The notes under the pieces were generated by a model. The model saw only the letters and a list, made by a program, of their open reading frames with translations. It did no database searches and was not told where the DNA came from. The position numbers were made by a program, and so were the translations under genes. Source: Spirochaetales bacterium (GTDB lineage Bacteria > Spirochaetota > Spirochaetia > Sphaerochaetales > Sphaerochaetaceae). From it: a stretch of 36,230 nt of DNA. The DNA lies in NCBI GenBank assembly GCA_028719825.1, contig JAQYLW010000034.1, positions 1 through 36,230 on the forward strand, read 5' to 3'. Shown here in pieces: positions 16,420-24,629 of this stretch. Positions within the stretch are counted from its first letter, which is position 1; the number at the start of each line of letters is the position of its first letter.

Positions 16420-16437
16420 TAATTGACTATAAATCCC

Positions 16438-16695
16438 TTATACATCGCTGACCTCATTTTTATACATGAGAGTCGCAACGTGCTTTTCATTATCCGAATG
16501 AGTCATAAGCGCATTAGCAACAAGCGCCCTGTTTTCATTCTCCAGCTCGGCAAGAATCTGCTCATTTTTACGAACGCTTGCCACAGTGCTGTCGTAGCGA
16601 GATGACTGGTAAAGGAAAAAGAATAGACTGCAGTTAGTTAAAACAACCATCATAATAAGCGTGAGATAAGTTTTAAAACTGATTCTATGTTCCAT
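16438..16695 (-). CDS. ftsL: FtsL-like division protein
   Basis: The 85-residue protein has a short cytoplasmic N-terminus, one membrane segment (about residues 9-29, LTLIMMVVLTNCSLFFFLY), then a heptad-rich extracytoplasmic helix (VRKNEQILAELENENRALV). This is the plan of FtsL, the bitopic divisome protein that pairs with FtsB and FtsQ. Sequence conservation in FtsL is very low, so the call rests on size, topology and position one base after rsmH in an mraZ-rsmH-ftsL order. No penicillin-binding protein or murE follows; a terminator does, so the dcw cluster is cut short here. Confidence 0.75.
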   Translation of the reverse strand: MEHRISFKTYLTLIMMVVLTNCSLFFFLYQSSRYDSTVASVRKNEQILAELENENRALVANALMTHSDNEKHVATLMYKNEVSDV

Positions 16696-16696
16696 A

Positions 16697-17578
16697 CTAT
16701 TTCTCCTTTACTGCAACACGCAATTTCGAACTGCGTGATGACGGATTATTGGTCAATTCTTCATCTGACGGCACAACAGGCTTTTTTGTAAGTATGCTAA
16801 TCTTACCGTCTGCATTAAGAGAACGAAATGTCCATTTGGCTATTCCGTCCTCGAGTGAATGAAACGAAATTACCTCTATTCTTCCGTTTACATTCAAAAT
16901 TTCATAAGCGCTTAAAAGAGCACTTTGAAATCTTTTTAATTCATCGTTTACCTCTATTCTCAGAGCCTGAAATGATTTTGTTGCCACATCGGTTTTGCTT
17001 TTCGCTCTTTGTGAAGCGGAAAAACATCCCGAAATTATTTCGTGCAACTCGCTGCTCGAATTAATTTTTTTGTTCTTTCTGTACTTTACTATTGCCCCGG
17101 CTATACGGCGCGAATTCTTCTCGCCGCCGAATTTATAAAGAATATCCCGAAGCGATTCTTCACTGTAGGTGTTAACAACCGTATATGCGCTTTTTGAAGA
17201 ATTCTCATCAAGACGCATATCGAGTTTTTCGTCCGTAAACGAAAACCCTCTTTGTGCTTCTTTGAAATGGTACATACAAAGTCCCAAATCAAAAAGGATG
17301 AGATCTGGTTGTTCTCCTTTGTAGGATGAAAGGAACTCATCACTCCATGCATGAACGCTTTTAAATCTGTCCTTAAAAGGAAAGAGGCGTTCATTTGCCC
17401 TCTCTATCATTTTTTCATCAGCATCCACACCTATGATTTTTAACTGCGGATACTTATTCAAGAAAGAGAACGTGTGCCCTCCTTCTCCTAAATTCATATC
17501 AAACACAAGGCGCGCATTATCCGCACCAGATAACTCAAGAACCTCATTCAACAATACCGATTTATGAATTGTCGTCAT
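16697..17578 (-). CDS. rsmH: 16S rRNA (cytosine-1402-N4)-methyltransferase RsmH
   Basis: RsmH (MraW) methylates C1402 in the 30S P site with SAM. Family landmarks are IHKSVLLNEVLEL, a SAM-binding FDMNLGEGGHT (usually DCTLGGGGHS), IIGVDADEKMI, RGFSF..KLDMRLD, SFQALRIEVNDEL and VISFHSLEDGIAK. One conserved stretch, usually FDLGVSS, reads FDLGLCMYHF here, so the protein is somewhat divergent. The 293-residue length is normal. The start overlaps the mraZ stop as ATGA, so translation is coupled. Confidence 0.95.
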   Translation of the reverse strand: MTTIHKSVLLNEVLELSGADNARLVFDMNLGEGGHTFSFLNKYPQLKIIGVDADEKMIERANERLFPFKDRFKSVHAWSDEFLSSYKGEQPDLILFDLGLCMYHFKEAQRGFSFTDEKLDMRLDENSSKSAYTVVNTYSEESLRDILYKFGGEKNSRRIAGAIVKYRKNKKINSSSELHEIISGCFSASQRAKSKTDVATKSFQALRIEVNDELKRFQSALLSAYEILNVNGRIEVISFHSLEDGIAKWTFRSLNADGKISILTKKPVVPSDEELTNNPSSRSSKLRVAVKEK

Positions 17579-18042
17579 TTTTTGACTGCCACCGGCATTG
17601 CCTGTTTTACGGCATTCTCTATTTCCGCAGGGTCATCTGCTTTTGCTATATATGACTCATATAGCGCCTTGTTCCATATCTCTATTCTGTTCATCATACC
17701 CACAACCATTATTTCGCTTTTCAACTCAAGGGAAGCAAAAGCCCTAAGGTTTGCAGATATCATGATTCGTCCTGCTTTATCAAACTGTACTTCCGTTGCC
17801 GGTGCTACAACATGCATCTGCAAAAGCTGCCATGCCGGGTCGAAAGATTTTTCTCCATCGTCCAGCAAGGTGTTTGCCAGTTTTTCAAAATTCTCGGGTT
17901 TTAGAACCTGCAAACACCTGCGTGAATCAGACGACTTTGTTACGACGAGTGTTGTTGTGTCAAATTGACTTTTCAGCCTTGAGGGGATCAATAAACGACC
18001 TTTTTCATCAAGAGACACACTGTGCTCGCCTGTTAATAACAC
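17575..18042 (-). CDS. mraZ: Transcriptional regulator MraZ
   Basis: MraZ is the AbrB-fold, ring-forming regulator of the division and cell wall cluster, known in E. coli to repress its own operon. The 155-residue protein has the two tandem MraZ/AbrB modules: GEHSVSLDEKGRLLIPSRLK (about 5-24) and VEVQFD-type VQFDKAGRIMISANLR (about 87-102), each with the DxxGR core. The start codon is GTG at 18042, with GGAG 7 nt upstream. It is the first gene of the unit and the leader contains TGG repeats resembling MraZ sites, consistent with autoregulation. Confidence 0.95.
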   Translation of the reverse strand: MLLTGEHSVSLDEKGRLLIPSRLKSQFDTTTLVVTKSSDSRRCLQVLKPENFEKLANTLLDDGEKSFDPAWQLLQMHVVAPATEVQFDKAGRIMISANLRAFASLELKSEIMVVGMMNRIEIWNKALYESYIAKADDPAEIENAVKQAMPVAVKK

Positions 18043-18070
18043 CTTATTTCTCCATTAATGAAAGAATAAA

Positions 18071-18095
18071 GCACTTACGAAGTGCCCTCCGTAAG
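18071..18095 (-). promoter_or_regulatory. Two mutually exclusive hairpins in the mraZ leader
   Basis: On the minus strand GCACTT-CGT-AAGTGC (18071-18085), extendable by two G-U pairs, forms a hairpin followed by TTTATTCTTT. An alternative stem pairs CTTACG (18090-18095) with CGTAAG (18074-18079) and uses the same bases. The arrangement resembles a weak attenuator between the mraZ promoter and its start codon. The stems are short, so regulation is a suggestion only. Confidence 0.35.
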
Positions 18096-18154
18096 CACCC
18101 TATCTGTTGGAACACGTATTCGGCTTTTTTCCCACTTTATATAAAAAAACTGAA

Positions 18155-18185
18155 CCAACGTTCCATTTTCTCCCACTTTTTACCA
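18155..18185 (-). promoter_or_regulatory. MraZ-box-like TGG direct repeats
   Basis: On the minus strand TGG occurs at 18185, 18175, 18165 and 18157, that is spacings of 10, 10 and 8 bp: TGGTA, TGGGA, TGGAA, TGG. E. coli MraZ is known to bind TGGGN direct repeats separated by 5 nt (10-bp period) upstream of mraZ. Further TGG copies lie at 18206, 18198 and 18134. The position 115-145 nt before mraZ and at a predicted transcription start fits autorepression. Confidence 0.65.
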
Positions 18186-18187
18186 TT

Positions 18188-18216
18188 AATCTACACCATT
18201 ATCCCAAACCTTGCAA
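18188..18216 (-). promoter_or_regulatory. Candidate promoter of mraZ
   Basis: Minus strand TTGCAA (18211-18216), a 17-nt spacer, then TAGATT (18188-18193). The predicted start near 18181 falls inside the TGG repeat array, which would allow MraZ to block initiation. The 288-nt gap from birA to mraZ otherwise contains a short GTAGC/GCTAC inverted repeat near 18238-18256 and no clear terminator for birA. Confidence 0.45.
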
Positions 18217-18330
18217 GGGACAATAATTGATATTTTGTAGCTATAAAGATGCTACCTATACAAATGTTTAGTATTGTGTGATAAGATGCTGTCGTAAACG
18301 TTAACAATATTAGATAAAAAAGTAAAAATT

Positions 18331-19044
18331 TTAGTGGGATGTAAGTTCGCCTACATTATAGCTTTTTATTGAAGAATCAAAGGTCTCAATTAACAGCTCT
18401 CCGTTTTCGTTTACACCTAAACATTTCCCCTCTACAATTTGGTTGTTGTAGAGGGTTTTAAGAGAGACATTACTTCCCTTGTATAAAAGAACGCTGTTAT
18501 AGTATTCAAATAATGCTCTGTTCTTGATTAACGGTTGAACTTCTCTGAGCGCATTTAAAAGTTCTGCAGCAATTTGTTCTATAGGGGGACAAGCTGAGGA
18601 AGTGTTAAACAGCGATATCGCTTTATCACTGAGTGAAGAATCAAACTTGTCAATTTTATAATTCAATCCGACCCCAACTATCAAATCACCCATCTTTGTT
18701 TGTTCGCATAGAATACCCGAACATTTCTTGTTGTTATATATCACATCATTTGGCCATTTAATACAGGTATCAATGCCCAGCTTATTTTTTATAAACATTG
18801 ATACAACTGCAGCAACAGACGGCATTACGGAAAGAATTTCTTTTTCTTTACCTCTTATGTTTCCATAGCAAAAAGAAATATATACACCACCCTGAGGAGA
18901 TTCAAAAGAACGATTTAGCCTTCCCCTGCCATTTGTTTGTGAAAAGGCAATCACGGCATCCTTTGCCTCTAATATGCCCGCGTTTGATTTTTCCTTTAAA
19001 TAGTCGTTTGTAGAACCAATCGAATCAAAATACTCTGTAGTCAT
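18331..19044 (-). CDS. birA: Biotin--[acetyl-CoA-carboxylase] ligase, monofunctional
   Basis: This enzyme makes biotinyl-5'-AMP and transfers biotin to the lysine of carrier domains such as AccB. The 237-residue protein consists of the BPL catalytic domain, with STNDYLKEK, the GRGR loop (39-42), SPQGGVYISF, KWPNDV (96-101) including the catalytic Lys, and CSGILCEQ. A small C-terminal SH3-like domain follows. No N-terminal winged helix is present, so unlike E. coli BirA it cannot act as the bio repressor. It begins 2 nt after the stop of the helicase-like gene, with no ribosome site of its own visible, so it is probably coupled to it. Confidence 0.95.
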   Translation of the reverse strand: MTTEYFDSIGSTNDYLKEKSNAGILEAKDAVIAFSQTNGRGRLNRSFESPQGGVYISFCYGNIRGKEKEILSVMPSVAAVVSMFIKNKLGIDTCIKWPNDVIYNNKKCSGILCEQTKMGDLIVGVGLNYKIDKFDSSLSDKAISLFNTSSACPPIEQIAAELLNALREVQPLIKNRALFEYYNSVLLYKGSNVSLKTLYNNQIVEGKCLGVNENGELLIETFDSSIKSYNVGELTSH

Positions 19045-19046
19045 AG

Positions 19047-22000
19047 CTATTGGATATATTTTTTATGTTCTTTTACAAAAGAGGCTGAGAGCTTTAAAAG
19101 TCGCTTAATGTCCTTTTTTTCGGCATTCGGGAAATAAACAACCAAATCCTGAAAAACAGTTTTTGGAGTGATACTCACGTTCTTGATTATTCTGTCGATA
19201 AACAAATCACCAATGAGCGCTTGTATTTCTTCGTTTGATATGTTTTCAACAAGACGTTCGTCCTGTTTTGTATATGAATGGCGGAATATGATCTCTGAAG
19301 AGCTGTTGTATATAAAGCCCTTATAGCGTGATATAAAAGGATTCTCTTTAACTATCTTTGAAATCATAGCATTAAACGCCTTAAAAGCATCCTTATTCCT
19401 TAAAGAGGAATACCACTTAACAACATATCTGGAAAACAGCCATTGCTCATTTATGGGTGCTTCATTCTTAATTACTTCAATACATTCGTCCTCCGGAGAA
19501 ATACCCTGCTTTTGAGGAGTAATGCTATAGTAATAATTAGGTTTCATTATATTAGGATATGGAATTACCGTTTTCTCACTCGTAGTTGAGCTGTTTTTAC
19601 TTCCTTTTAAAACTGCATTGGAAACAGAGGCTGATGCGCTAAGATGATCCGTATACCACTGGGATGAGAATTGTCTGATATAGCTTATGCCGCTTTGCTC
19701 TATTATATGTCGCTTTACATATTCGTTTTTATAAATTTCCTCATATGTGGGATTATATTTAAAATCAAAATCCGATACGCACAGTATCTTGGACATATCA
19801 TTTGAGATTACCGTTAGATTAATATATCCCCCGTTTTTGTTAAAGTTGTAAAATGCCTTATATCCCCTGTTTAAAAGGAACGTTGTAGCAGGAGGGAAAA
19901 CAGCTTGATTTTTTAATGTGGCATAGGAATACGAAGAAATGCTTGTTACTAATTTTGCAAACATTTTTTTACCTATTGTTTTATACTCTCCCAAACACTC
20001 CTCTTTTGAAAAAGATGAAACTATAATAATCCCTTTAGAAGCTTTTGAAAGAATGGTAGGAACAAGAATATCATCATCTATGGGAGAATCGTATTTTTTA
20101 AAATTTGTAATAGAAGATGAAAAAATCACATAGTCTGTTTTAAAAGGCGGCGCTTCCTTGTATGAGGAAATAAAAAGCTGCTCATTAGCACGTGATGATG
20201 TCAAAAAAGCTTTAAAGCGAGGAGAAGAGATAACTTTTGAATTGAGTTCATTAATAATTTCTCTGCATTGAGCACTATATGAACAAAGAACGCTTATTGA
20301 AGAATTGGGCCTTTTAATAACTATGCTCTTTACAATATCTGCAATCCTGTCTGCCTCAGAGGAGTTAACTCCTGATTGTATATCAAAAGATGCACCTGTT
20401 ACATTTTCAAATCTGATTATTTTATTCTTGTCCTCAAAGCTTTTTTCCTGAGTTAAGCATACAAATGAATCGTCGTTATATAAGTCCTCTTTGATTTTTT
20501 CAATATAAGCGTTATCCGCTTCTGTTATATAGCCATGCTTATACACTTCAAGTTTCTGTCGAGATATATCGAATAAACTGTTTAGGGACAAGGCGGAAAC
20601 ATCTGAGCGTTCTATCACCCTGTGTGTTCTGTATAAATTGAATCCATGCTCTTTTTGCCCTATTATAACAACCCTTTTGCATCGCTCTAAAACGGACAGA
20701 ACATCAGGCAGTGAAAGGGTTTCGGCATCATCGATTATAAGAACGTCAAACTTGCTTTCCGAGGGCAAAAAACGAACTGTGTCTTTTATGTTCATTATTG
20801 TGAAAGGAAAGGATGATATAAACGTTTGCATAAGACGATTTATATTACTGTCATCAAGCGAAAGGGCTTCTGTTTTATGCTTTATACACGAAACAAGCAT
20901 ATTTTTGTCAGAAGTTGAAATAGATGACAGCATTTCTTTTTGTTTGTTTTTATAAACGGCATTTATGTTTTCAACATTCTCCCTATGAAATATTGAAAGC
21001 AAGTTATCTAATGAATTGTACAAAAGATCAAACTTTGCTGAGGTAACATTTTTGATGCTGTCGTGATAGGTAATACGGCTGATGATTTTATGAAGGATAC
21101 CCTTTTTAAACACATCGGATGAGGATTTTATTAAATGCTCGTTATGCACTTTAACGGCAAACCTCAGCAATCCTAACTTACTAAGCTCATCCTCAATCTC
21201 ACTAAGAGTTGTAAGTTCGCTTTCCCCTATTGCCGTAATTCCTTCATACAGTTTCTTCATATACGTTTTACATACTGTGAAGTCACCCTGTAATGCACCA
21301 CCTACATCGGGAATAAACCTGCTTAAAAATTCTATGCGTTTTTCTGAATTTACATCATTAAAACATAAAAGATGTTTTTTGATTTGTGTAAGTTTAGTGC
21401 AAAATTCTTCCTCGCTCTCGTTTTCAGAATAAATTGCGTTTAAAACCTTACTGAGCATTTCATTGTTGCTGAAATAACACGTCTCTTTAAGAACGCGTCT
21501 ATTCGCGCTGTTTTCCAAAAGAAACTCTACGGTTTTAAGAGCCTGCCTGGCTTCTCGGCTTGATGCGATCTTTAAACCATACTTCTTGAGAGAATCCGTC
21601 TGTTTTAAGAAGTATTTTAATTCATCGTTAATTCCATTTAAACAAAGGACAATATTTTTAATATCTTCTTTTGTAAAACGTTGTTTTTTATTCTCATTAA
21701 GCCAGGGGTTGTTGATAAGCGTAATGTCTTTATTTACGTTAAGCCGTACTTTGTCGTACTTATCAAGAGTGTTGTATATAAAACGTACATCCTTTTCGTT
21801 TAATTTGTTTTTGTCAAGAAATTCCAACGGAATAAGCGGCAATTCGGATAGCTTTAAATACTCTTCAAATATATATTCAAAGGGCAGATTCAAAAAGTTA
21901 TCCTTTCTTTGCAAGGAATAAATAAGCTGTTTGTATTCATCTAATGTCTTTTTTATATTATCGGCAGTTTTTGAAACTTCGGATGAAGGAACAGAAACAT

Positions 22001-23123
22001 TGTTCTTATTTGAATCATATATGTTTTTTAGAAATCTGAGCGCCAATGCTACAAACATCTCGTTAAATTTGCCACACGGCATTAAAATCAGCCCCATAAG
22101 GCTCAGCCTGTCCAACTTCTCTTTTAATTCTATGATTGTTTTATCATATCTTGAAACATAAAGAACACTCTGATTATCCGATACTGCCTCTGCTATTAAA
22201 TTGACTATGGCCGAAGCTTTATCACATCCGGAATAGTTTTCTATAACAAAGGATTCTCCCCTTTTAACGGCAGCCATTGTCCTAAGAACATCAGGAGGGG
22301 CAAAGGTTACCTCATTCAAATTGTTCGGTATATCATCGTGGTTTTGATTGTCATTGTTTGTTAAAGAATTAAATCTATCAAGCACAGAATTTATATCTGC
22401 GTTTTCTTCCCTTGCCTCTTTATAATTGATTATATGATCGGCATACATATAGGATGTGAATACGGGGAAAACTGTCAGATTAAGAACATTAAAATCCAGC
22501 ATCACCTTTTTATACAAGGAAGAGGATTTGACAATTCCCTTAATCCTGTTTACGGCATTAACAAAACTGCCGTCTGCACAAAGTGGAAATGATACAGGCA
22601 GAACAACATTGTTTTCTTCATAGAAATATAGCCTTGCTACGGGATTTACAAAAATACAGTCTGATTGTCCTACAAGGACAAAACTGTCCTCGTCTTTTTG
22701 TTTTATTTCTACAGGGTACAGGAACAAAGGAGTTTTAATTATTTTGTTATCGGAAGTGCTATGTTCAAAACAGCCGTAAAAAACAAACATTCCGGGATTG
22801 TTATAAGTCTTTTGAATTTTAACGGAGTTTAAGAAAAGATAATCAAATGCTTCTATGGCCGATCCGGTAATGTTTATAAAACTTAGTATATCACTTGAAG
22901 CTTCAATGTTTTTCATCTGTCCGGCTTTGGCAAGGCGTTCATTTTTAAGGATAGTTTTTAGAGAGATATCAAATTTTGTTCCGTTTGCAAGCGCATATAA
23001 GAGGTCATCGGCATGAGGACTCATTATACACAATTCATTGAACTTATCTGCCTTATAGCTGAATAGCCTGTTGTTCTTTGAAAATGCGGCAAGGTCATTA
23101 TTCTGATCTTCAATAAAACTCAT
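19047..23123 (-). CDS. DUF4011/SF1 helicase-like protein with Vsr-like and DUF3320 domains; catalytic motifs degraded (pseudohelicase)
   Basis: The ATG at 23123 (AAGGAG 5 nt before it) gives 1358 residues; the track start at 23144 is less likely. Domain order matches large DUF4011 helicases. A DUF4011 part ends near 235 (TPLFLYPVEI, NPVARLYF). The SF1 N-core from about 280 has GESFVIENYSGCDKASAIVN where active relatives have GPPGTGKSQT. A long insertion follows, then FDVLIIDDAETLSLPD (792-807) for FDxVIFDEASQI and IGQKEHG for GDPKQLPP. The C-core (about 920-1040) has ILVPTILSKASKGIIIVSS for RLNVAITRAREKLxVxSS. A Vsr-like fold (about 1070-1165) ends RQFSSQWYTDH (family WSTDW) but has GYINLTV for GYRIDLAV. 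DUF3320 fills the end. ATPase and nuclease residues are therefore mostly lost, yet the frame is intact. Inferred: a structural or regulatory pseudoenzyme. Confidence 0.75.
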   Translation of the reverse strand: MSFIEDQNNDLAAFSKNNRLFSYKADKFNELCIMSPHADDLLYALANGTKFDISLKTILKNERLAKAGQMKNIEASSDILSFINITGSAIEAFDYLFLNSVKIQKTYNNPGMFVFYGCFEHSTSDNKIIKTPLFLYPVEIKQKDEDSFVLVGQSDCIFVNPVARLYFYEENNVVLPVSFPLCADGSFVNAVNRIKGIVKSSSLYKKVMLDFNVLNLTVFPVFTSYMYADHIINYKEAREENADINSVLDRFNSLTNNDNQNHDDIPNNLNEVTFAPPDVLRTMAAVKRGESFVIENYSGCDKASAIVNLIAEAVSDNQSVLYVSRYDKTIIELKEKLDRLSLMGLILMPCGKFNEMFVALALRFLKNIYDSNKNNVSVPSSEVSKTADNIKKTLDEYKQLIYSLQRKDNFLNLPFEYIFEEYLKLSELPLIPLEFLDKNKLNEKDVRFIYNTLDKYDKVRLNVNKDITLINNPWLNENKKQRFTKEDIKNIVLCLNGINDELKYFLKQTDSLKKYGLKIASSREARQALKTVEFLLENSANRRVLKETCYFSNNEMLSKVLNAIYSENESEEEFCTKLTQIKKHLLCFNDVNSEKRIEFLSRFIPDVGGALQGDFTVCKTYMKKLYEGITAIGESELTTLSEIEDELSKLGLLRFAVKVHNEHLIKSSSDVFKKGILHKIISRITYHDSIKNVTSAKFDLLYNSLDNLLSIFHRENVENINAVYKNKQKEMLSSISTSDKNMLVSCIKHKTEALSLDDSNINRLMQTFISSFPFTIMNIKDTVRFLPSESKFDVLIIDDAETLSLPDVLSVLERCKRVVIIGQKEHGFNLYRTHRVIERSDVSALSLNSLFDISRQKLEVYKHGYITEADNAYIEKIKEDLYNDDSFVCLTQEKSFEDKNKIIRFENVTGASFDIQSGVNSSEADRIADIVKSIVIKRPNSSISVLCSYSAQCREIINELNSKVISSPRFKAFLTSSRANEQLFISSYKEAPPFKTDYVIFSSSITNFKKYDSPIDDDILVPTILSKASKGIIIVSSFSKEECLGEYKTIGKKMFAKLVTSISSYSYATLKNQAVFPPATTFLLNRGYKAFYNFNKNGGYINLTVISNDMSKILCVSDFDFKYNPTYEEIYKNEYVKRHIIEQSGISYIRQFSSQWYTDHLSASASVSNAVLKGSKNSSTTSEKTVIPYPNIMKPNYYYSITPQKQGISPEDECIEVIKNEAPINEQWLFSRYVVKWYSSLRNKDAFKAFNAMISKIVKENPFISRYKGFIYNSSSEIIFRHSYTKQDERLVENISNEEIQALIGDLFIDRIIKNVSITPKTVFQDLVVYFPNAEKKDIKRLLKLSASFVKEHKKYIQ

Positions 23124-23178
23124 TAATCTCCTTAAAACACTCAATAATATATTTTAATATAGATTTATAGGTTTTTTA

Positions 23179-24453
23179 CTAAAAAATGAAGAAATTTGCT
23201 CCGATATCACTTCTGTACCAAGCGCCCGGAAACAGATCTGAGAGTGAGTATAAAAAGGAATATGCCTTTCTGTTTGTTCTTTCGATACTGCTGTCCTTTA
23301 CAACAAGCGTAAACGGTCGACCACCGTTTGTATAGTATTCATTCCCCTCTTCACTTACAGCGCCGAAGAATAAGCTCATATCTTTAGAAAGGCTTTCTCT
23401 GGCATATGAAAGCATCCTTTTGTCTATATGTTCTTTACAAATTAAATCCTTATCCGGATATCCTAATGAAGCAATAACTACATCAAGAGCATAGTTTGAA
23501 TTGTCAATGTTAAACTCAACAGGCTCAAGCTTTCCCTGCATTGCTTTTTTGAGTTCTCTCACGCCATCATCCTTTACAAGAGAAAGCATTGCTGCGGCAG
23601 ATGGATCGCTAAGACGTGTTTTCATGTTGAGCAAATATACATCACCCGATGAAGTTATAAGAAGATGGAACGTCATAAATCCTTTATAGACAATTTTGTC
23701 GTTCTTCAAACCGTTTATCATCTTTTTTATAACTTCCTCTCCAACCCTGTCACGAGTGTATTTGCTCAGAGGTAAGGGTGCTAAAGCTCCCATTCCAGAT
23801 GAAAATGAGCCTTCATTGTCTTCCTTGCTTCTGTCATAATCACAGGCTATCGGCAACAAGCGGTAATTAGTACCATCTGTCAATATTGTTGCAGTTGCAG
23901 TAAGTCCTTCAATAAATTCTTCTATAAGTATAGGTGAGTTATCTATGTGGTTCTTTGCCCATTCAACTGCCCTTTCAAACGAGGAGGTATCACATCTGTC
24001 CCGTCCTCTGCCTTTTACGCATTTTAGGGCAACCATTCTGTTTTTAAACTGAGAAAGAGCGCTTTCAAGCTCTTCCATCGTATTTGCAATTTTGGCTTTT
24101 TCAAGGGTTTTGATTCCATAATCGCTTGCTCTTTTACGAAGCGTTTGAAGATTCTCATATGTATAGGCATCCCTTCCGGGACCAATTACTTCGGCTCCCA
24201 ATGCTTTGAGATCCTCGTTAATACCCTCTTCTATCAACCTTCCCGTTGAGGAAACAATCAGATCTATGTGATTTTTCTTTACACAATCTATAACAGCACT
24301 CTTGTTATCTCCCATCTGCTTTACTATGTGAGCATATTCGCTCATACCGGGATTTCCCGGATAGACAAATAACTCTTTTTCTTCTTCACTCTCACAAAGC
24401 CATTTGAGAAGAGCATGTTCTTTTGCAGTGTTTCCTAATACAAGAATTTTCAT
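23179..24453 (-). CDS. PurD-like ATP-grasp protein (GAR synthetase homologue) with degraded active site
   Basis: The 424-residue frame aligns end to end with phosphoribosylamine-glycine ligase: GNTAKEHALL for GNGGREHAL, PGNPGM for PGNAGT, IGPGRDA, LIEEFIEG, SSGMGALAPLP for TGGMGAYSP, and a C-terminal TNGGRPF...DIG. Residues needed for activity are replaced. GPEAPL becomes SSTGRL, the GSK lysine becomes Thr, ADGLAAGKGV becomes CVKGRGRDRC, and the Mg-binding EFNCRFGDPE becomes NMKTRLSDPS (about 276-285), losing both the Glu and the Asn ligand. A working GAR synthetase is doubtful. It lies 45 nt after tRNA-Leu and just before the pseudohelicase. A new substrate or a non-catalytic role is inference. 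Confidence 0.75.
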   Translation of the reverse strand: MKILVLGNTAKEHALLKWLCESEEEKELFVYPGNPGMSEYAHIVKQMGDNKSAVIDCVKKNHIDLIVSSTGRLIEEGINEDLKALGAEVIGPGRDAYTYENLQTLRKRASDYGIKTLEKAKIANTMEELESALSQFKNRMVALKCVKGRGRDRCDTSSFERAVEWAKNHIDNSPILIEEFIEGLTATATILTDGTNYRLLPIACDYDRSKEDNEGSFSSGMGALAPLPLSKYTRDRVGEEVIKKMINGLKNDKIVYKGFMTFHLLITSSGDVYLLNMKTRLSDPSAAAMLSLVKDDGVRELKKAMQGKLEPVEFNIDNSNYALDVVIASLGYPDKDLICKEHIDKRMLSYARESLSKDMSLFFGAVSEEGNEYYTNGGRPFTLVVKDSSIERTNRKAYSFLYSLSDLFPGAWYRSDIGANFFIF

Positions 24454-24498
24454 ATGTTTCTCTTAATAAACAGTTTCATTGATAAATAGAAAATAAAA

Positions 24499-24584
24499 TA
24501 CCGGTGGTCGGACTCGAACCGACACGAAGGTCACCCCTCGACAGATTTTGAGTCTGTTGTGTCTGCCAATTTCACCACCCCGGC
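24499..24584 (-). tRNA. tRNA-Leu (anticodon CAA)
   Basis: An 86-nt class II tRNA. The D arm contains GGTGAAATTGGCAGAC, the anticodon arm is ACAGA-CTCAAAA-TCTGT with CAA at 34-36, a long variable arm follows, and the T arm is GTCGG-TTCGAGT-CCGAC. The acceptor stem is GCCGGGG/CACCGGT with one G-U and one G-A mismatch. The discriminator is A. CCA is not encoded (TTTT follows), so it must be added. purD-like begins 45 nt downstream with no clear terminator or promoter between, so co-transcription is likely. Confidence 0.95.
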
Positions 24585-24601
24585 ATTTTTACTTTGTATA
24601 T

Positions 24602-24629
24602 TTTATATAAAAGACTGTTTTAAAATCAA
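24602..24629 (-). promoter_or_regulatory. Promoter of tRNA-Leu
   Basis: Minus strand TTGATT (24624-24629), a 16-nt spacer, then TATAAA (24602-24607). The predicted start is about 11 nt before the tRNA. The -35 begins inside one copy of the 12-bp inverted repeat described at 24626-24780. Confidence 0.55.

Noticed and set aside
18238-18256. GTAGC/GCTAC inverted repeat as a birA terminator
   Set aside because: The 5-bp stem has a 9-nt loop and is not followed by a T run on the minus strand.
19047-24453. Phage-defence island
   Set aside because: The helicase-like gene recalls defence helicases, but no methylase, nuclease partner, integrase or atypical base use is visible; neighbours are tRNA-Leu, purD-like and birA.
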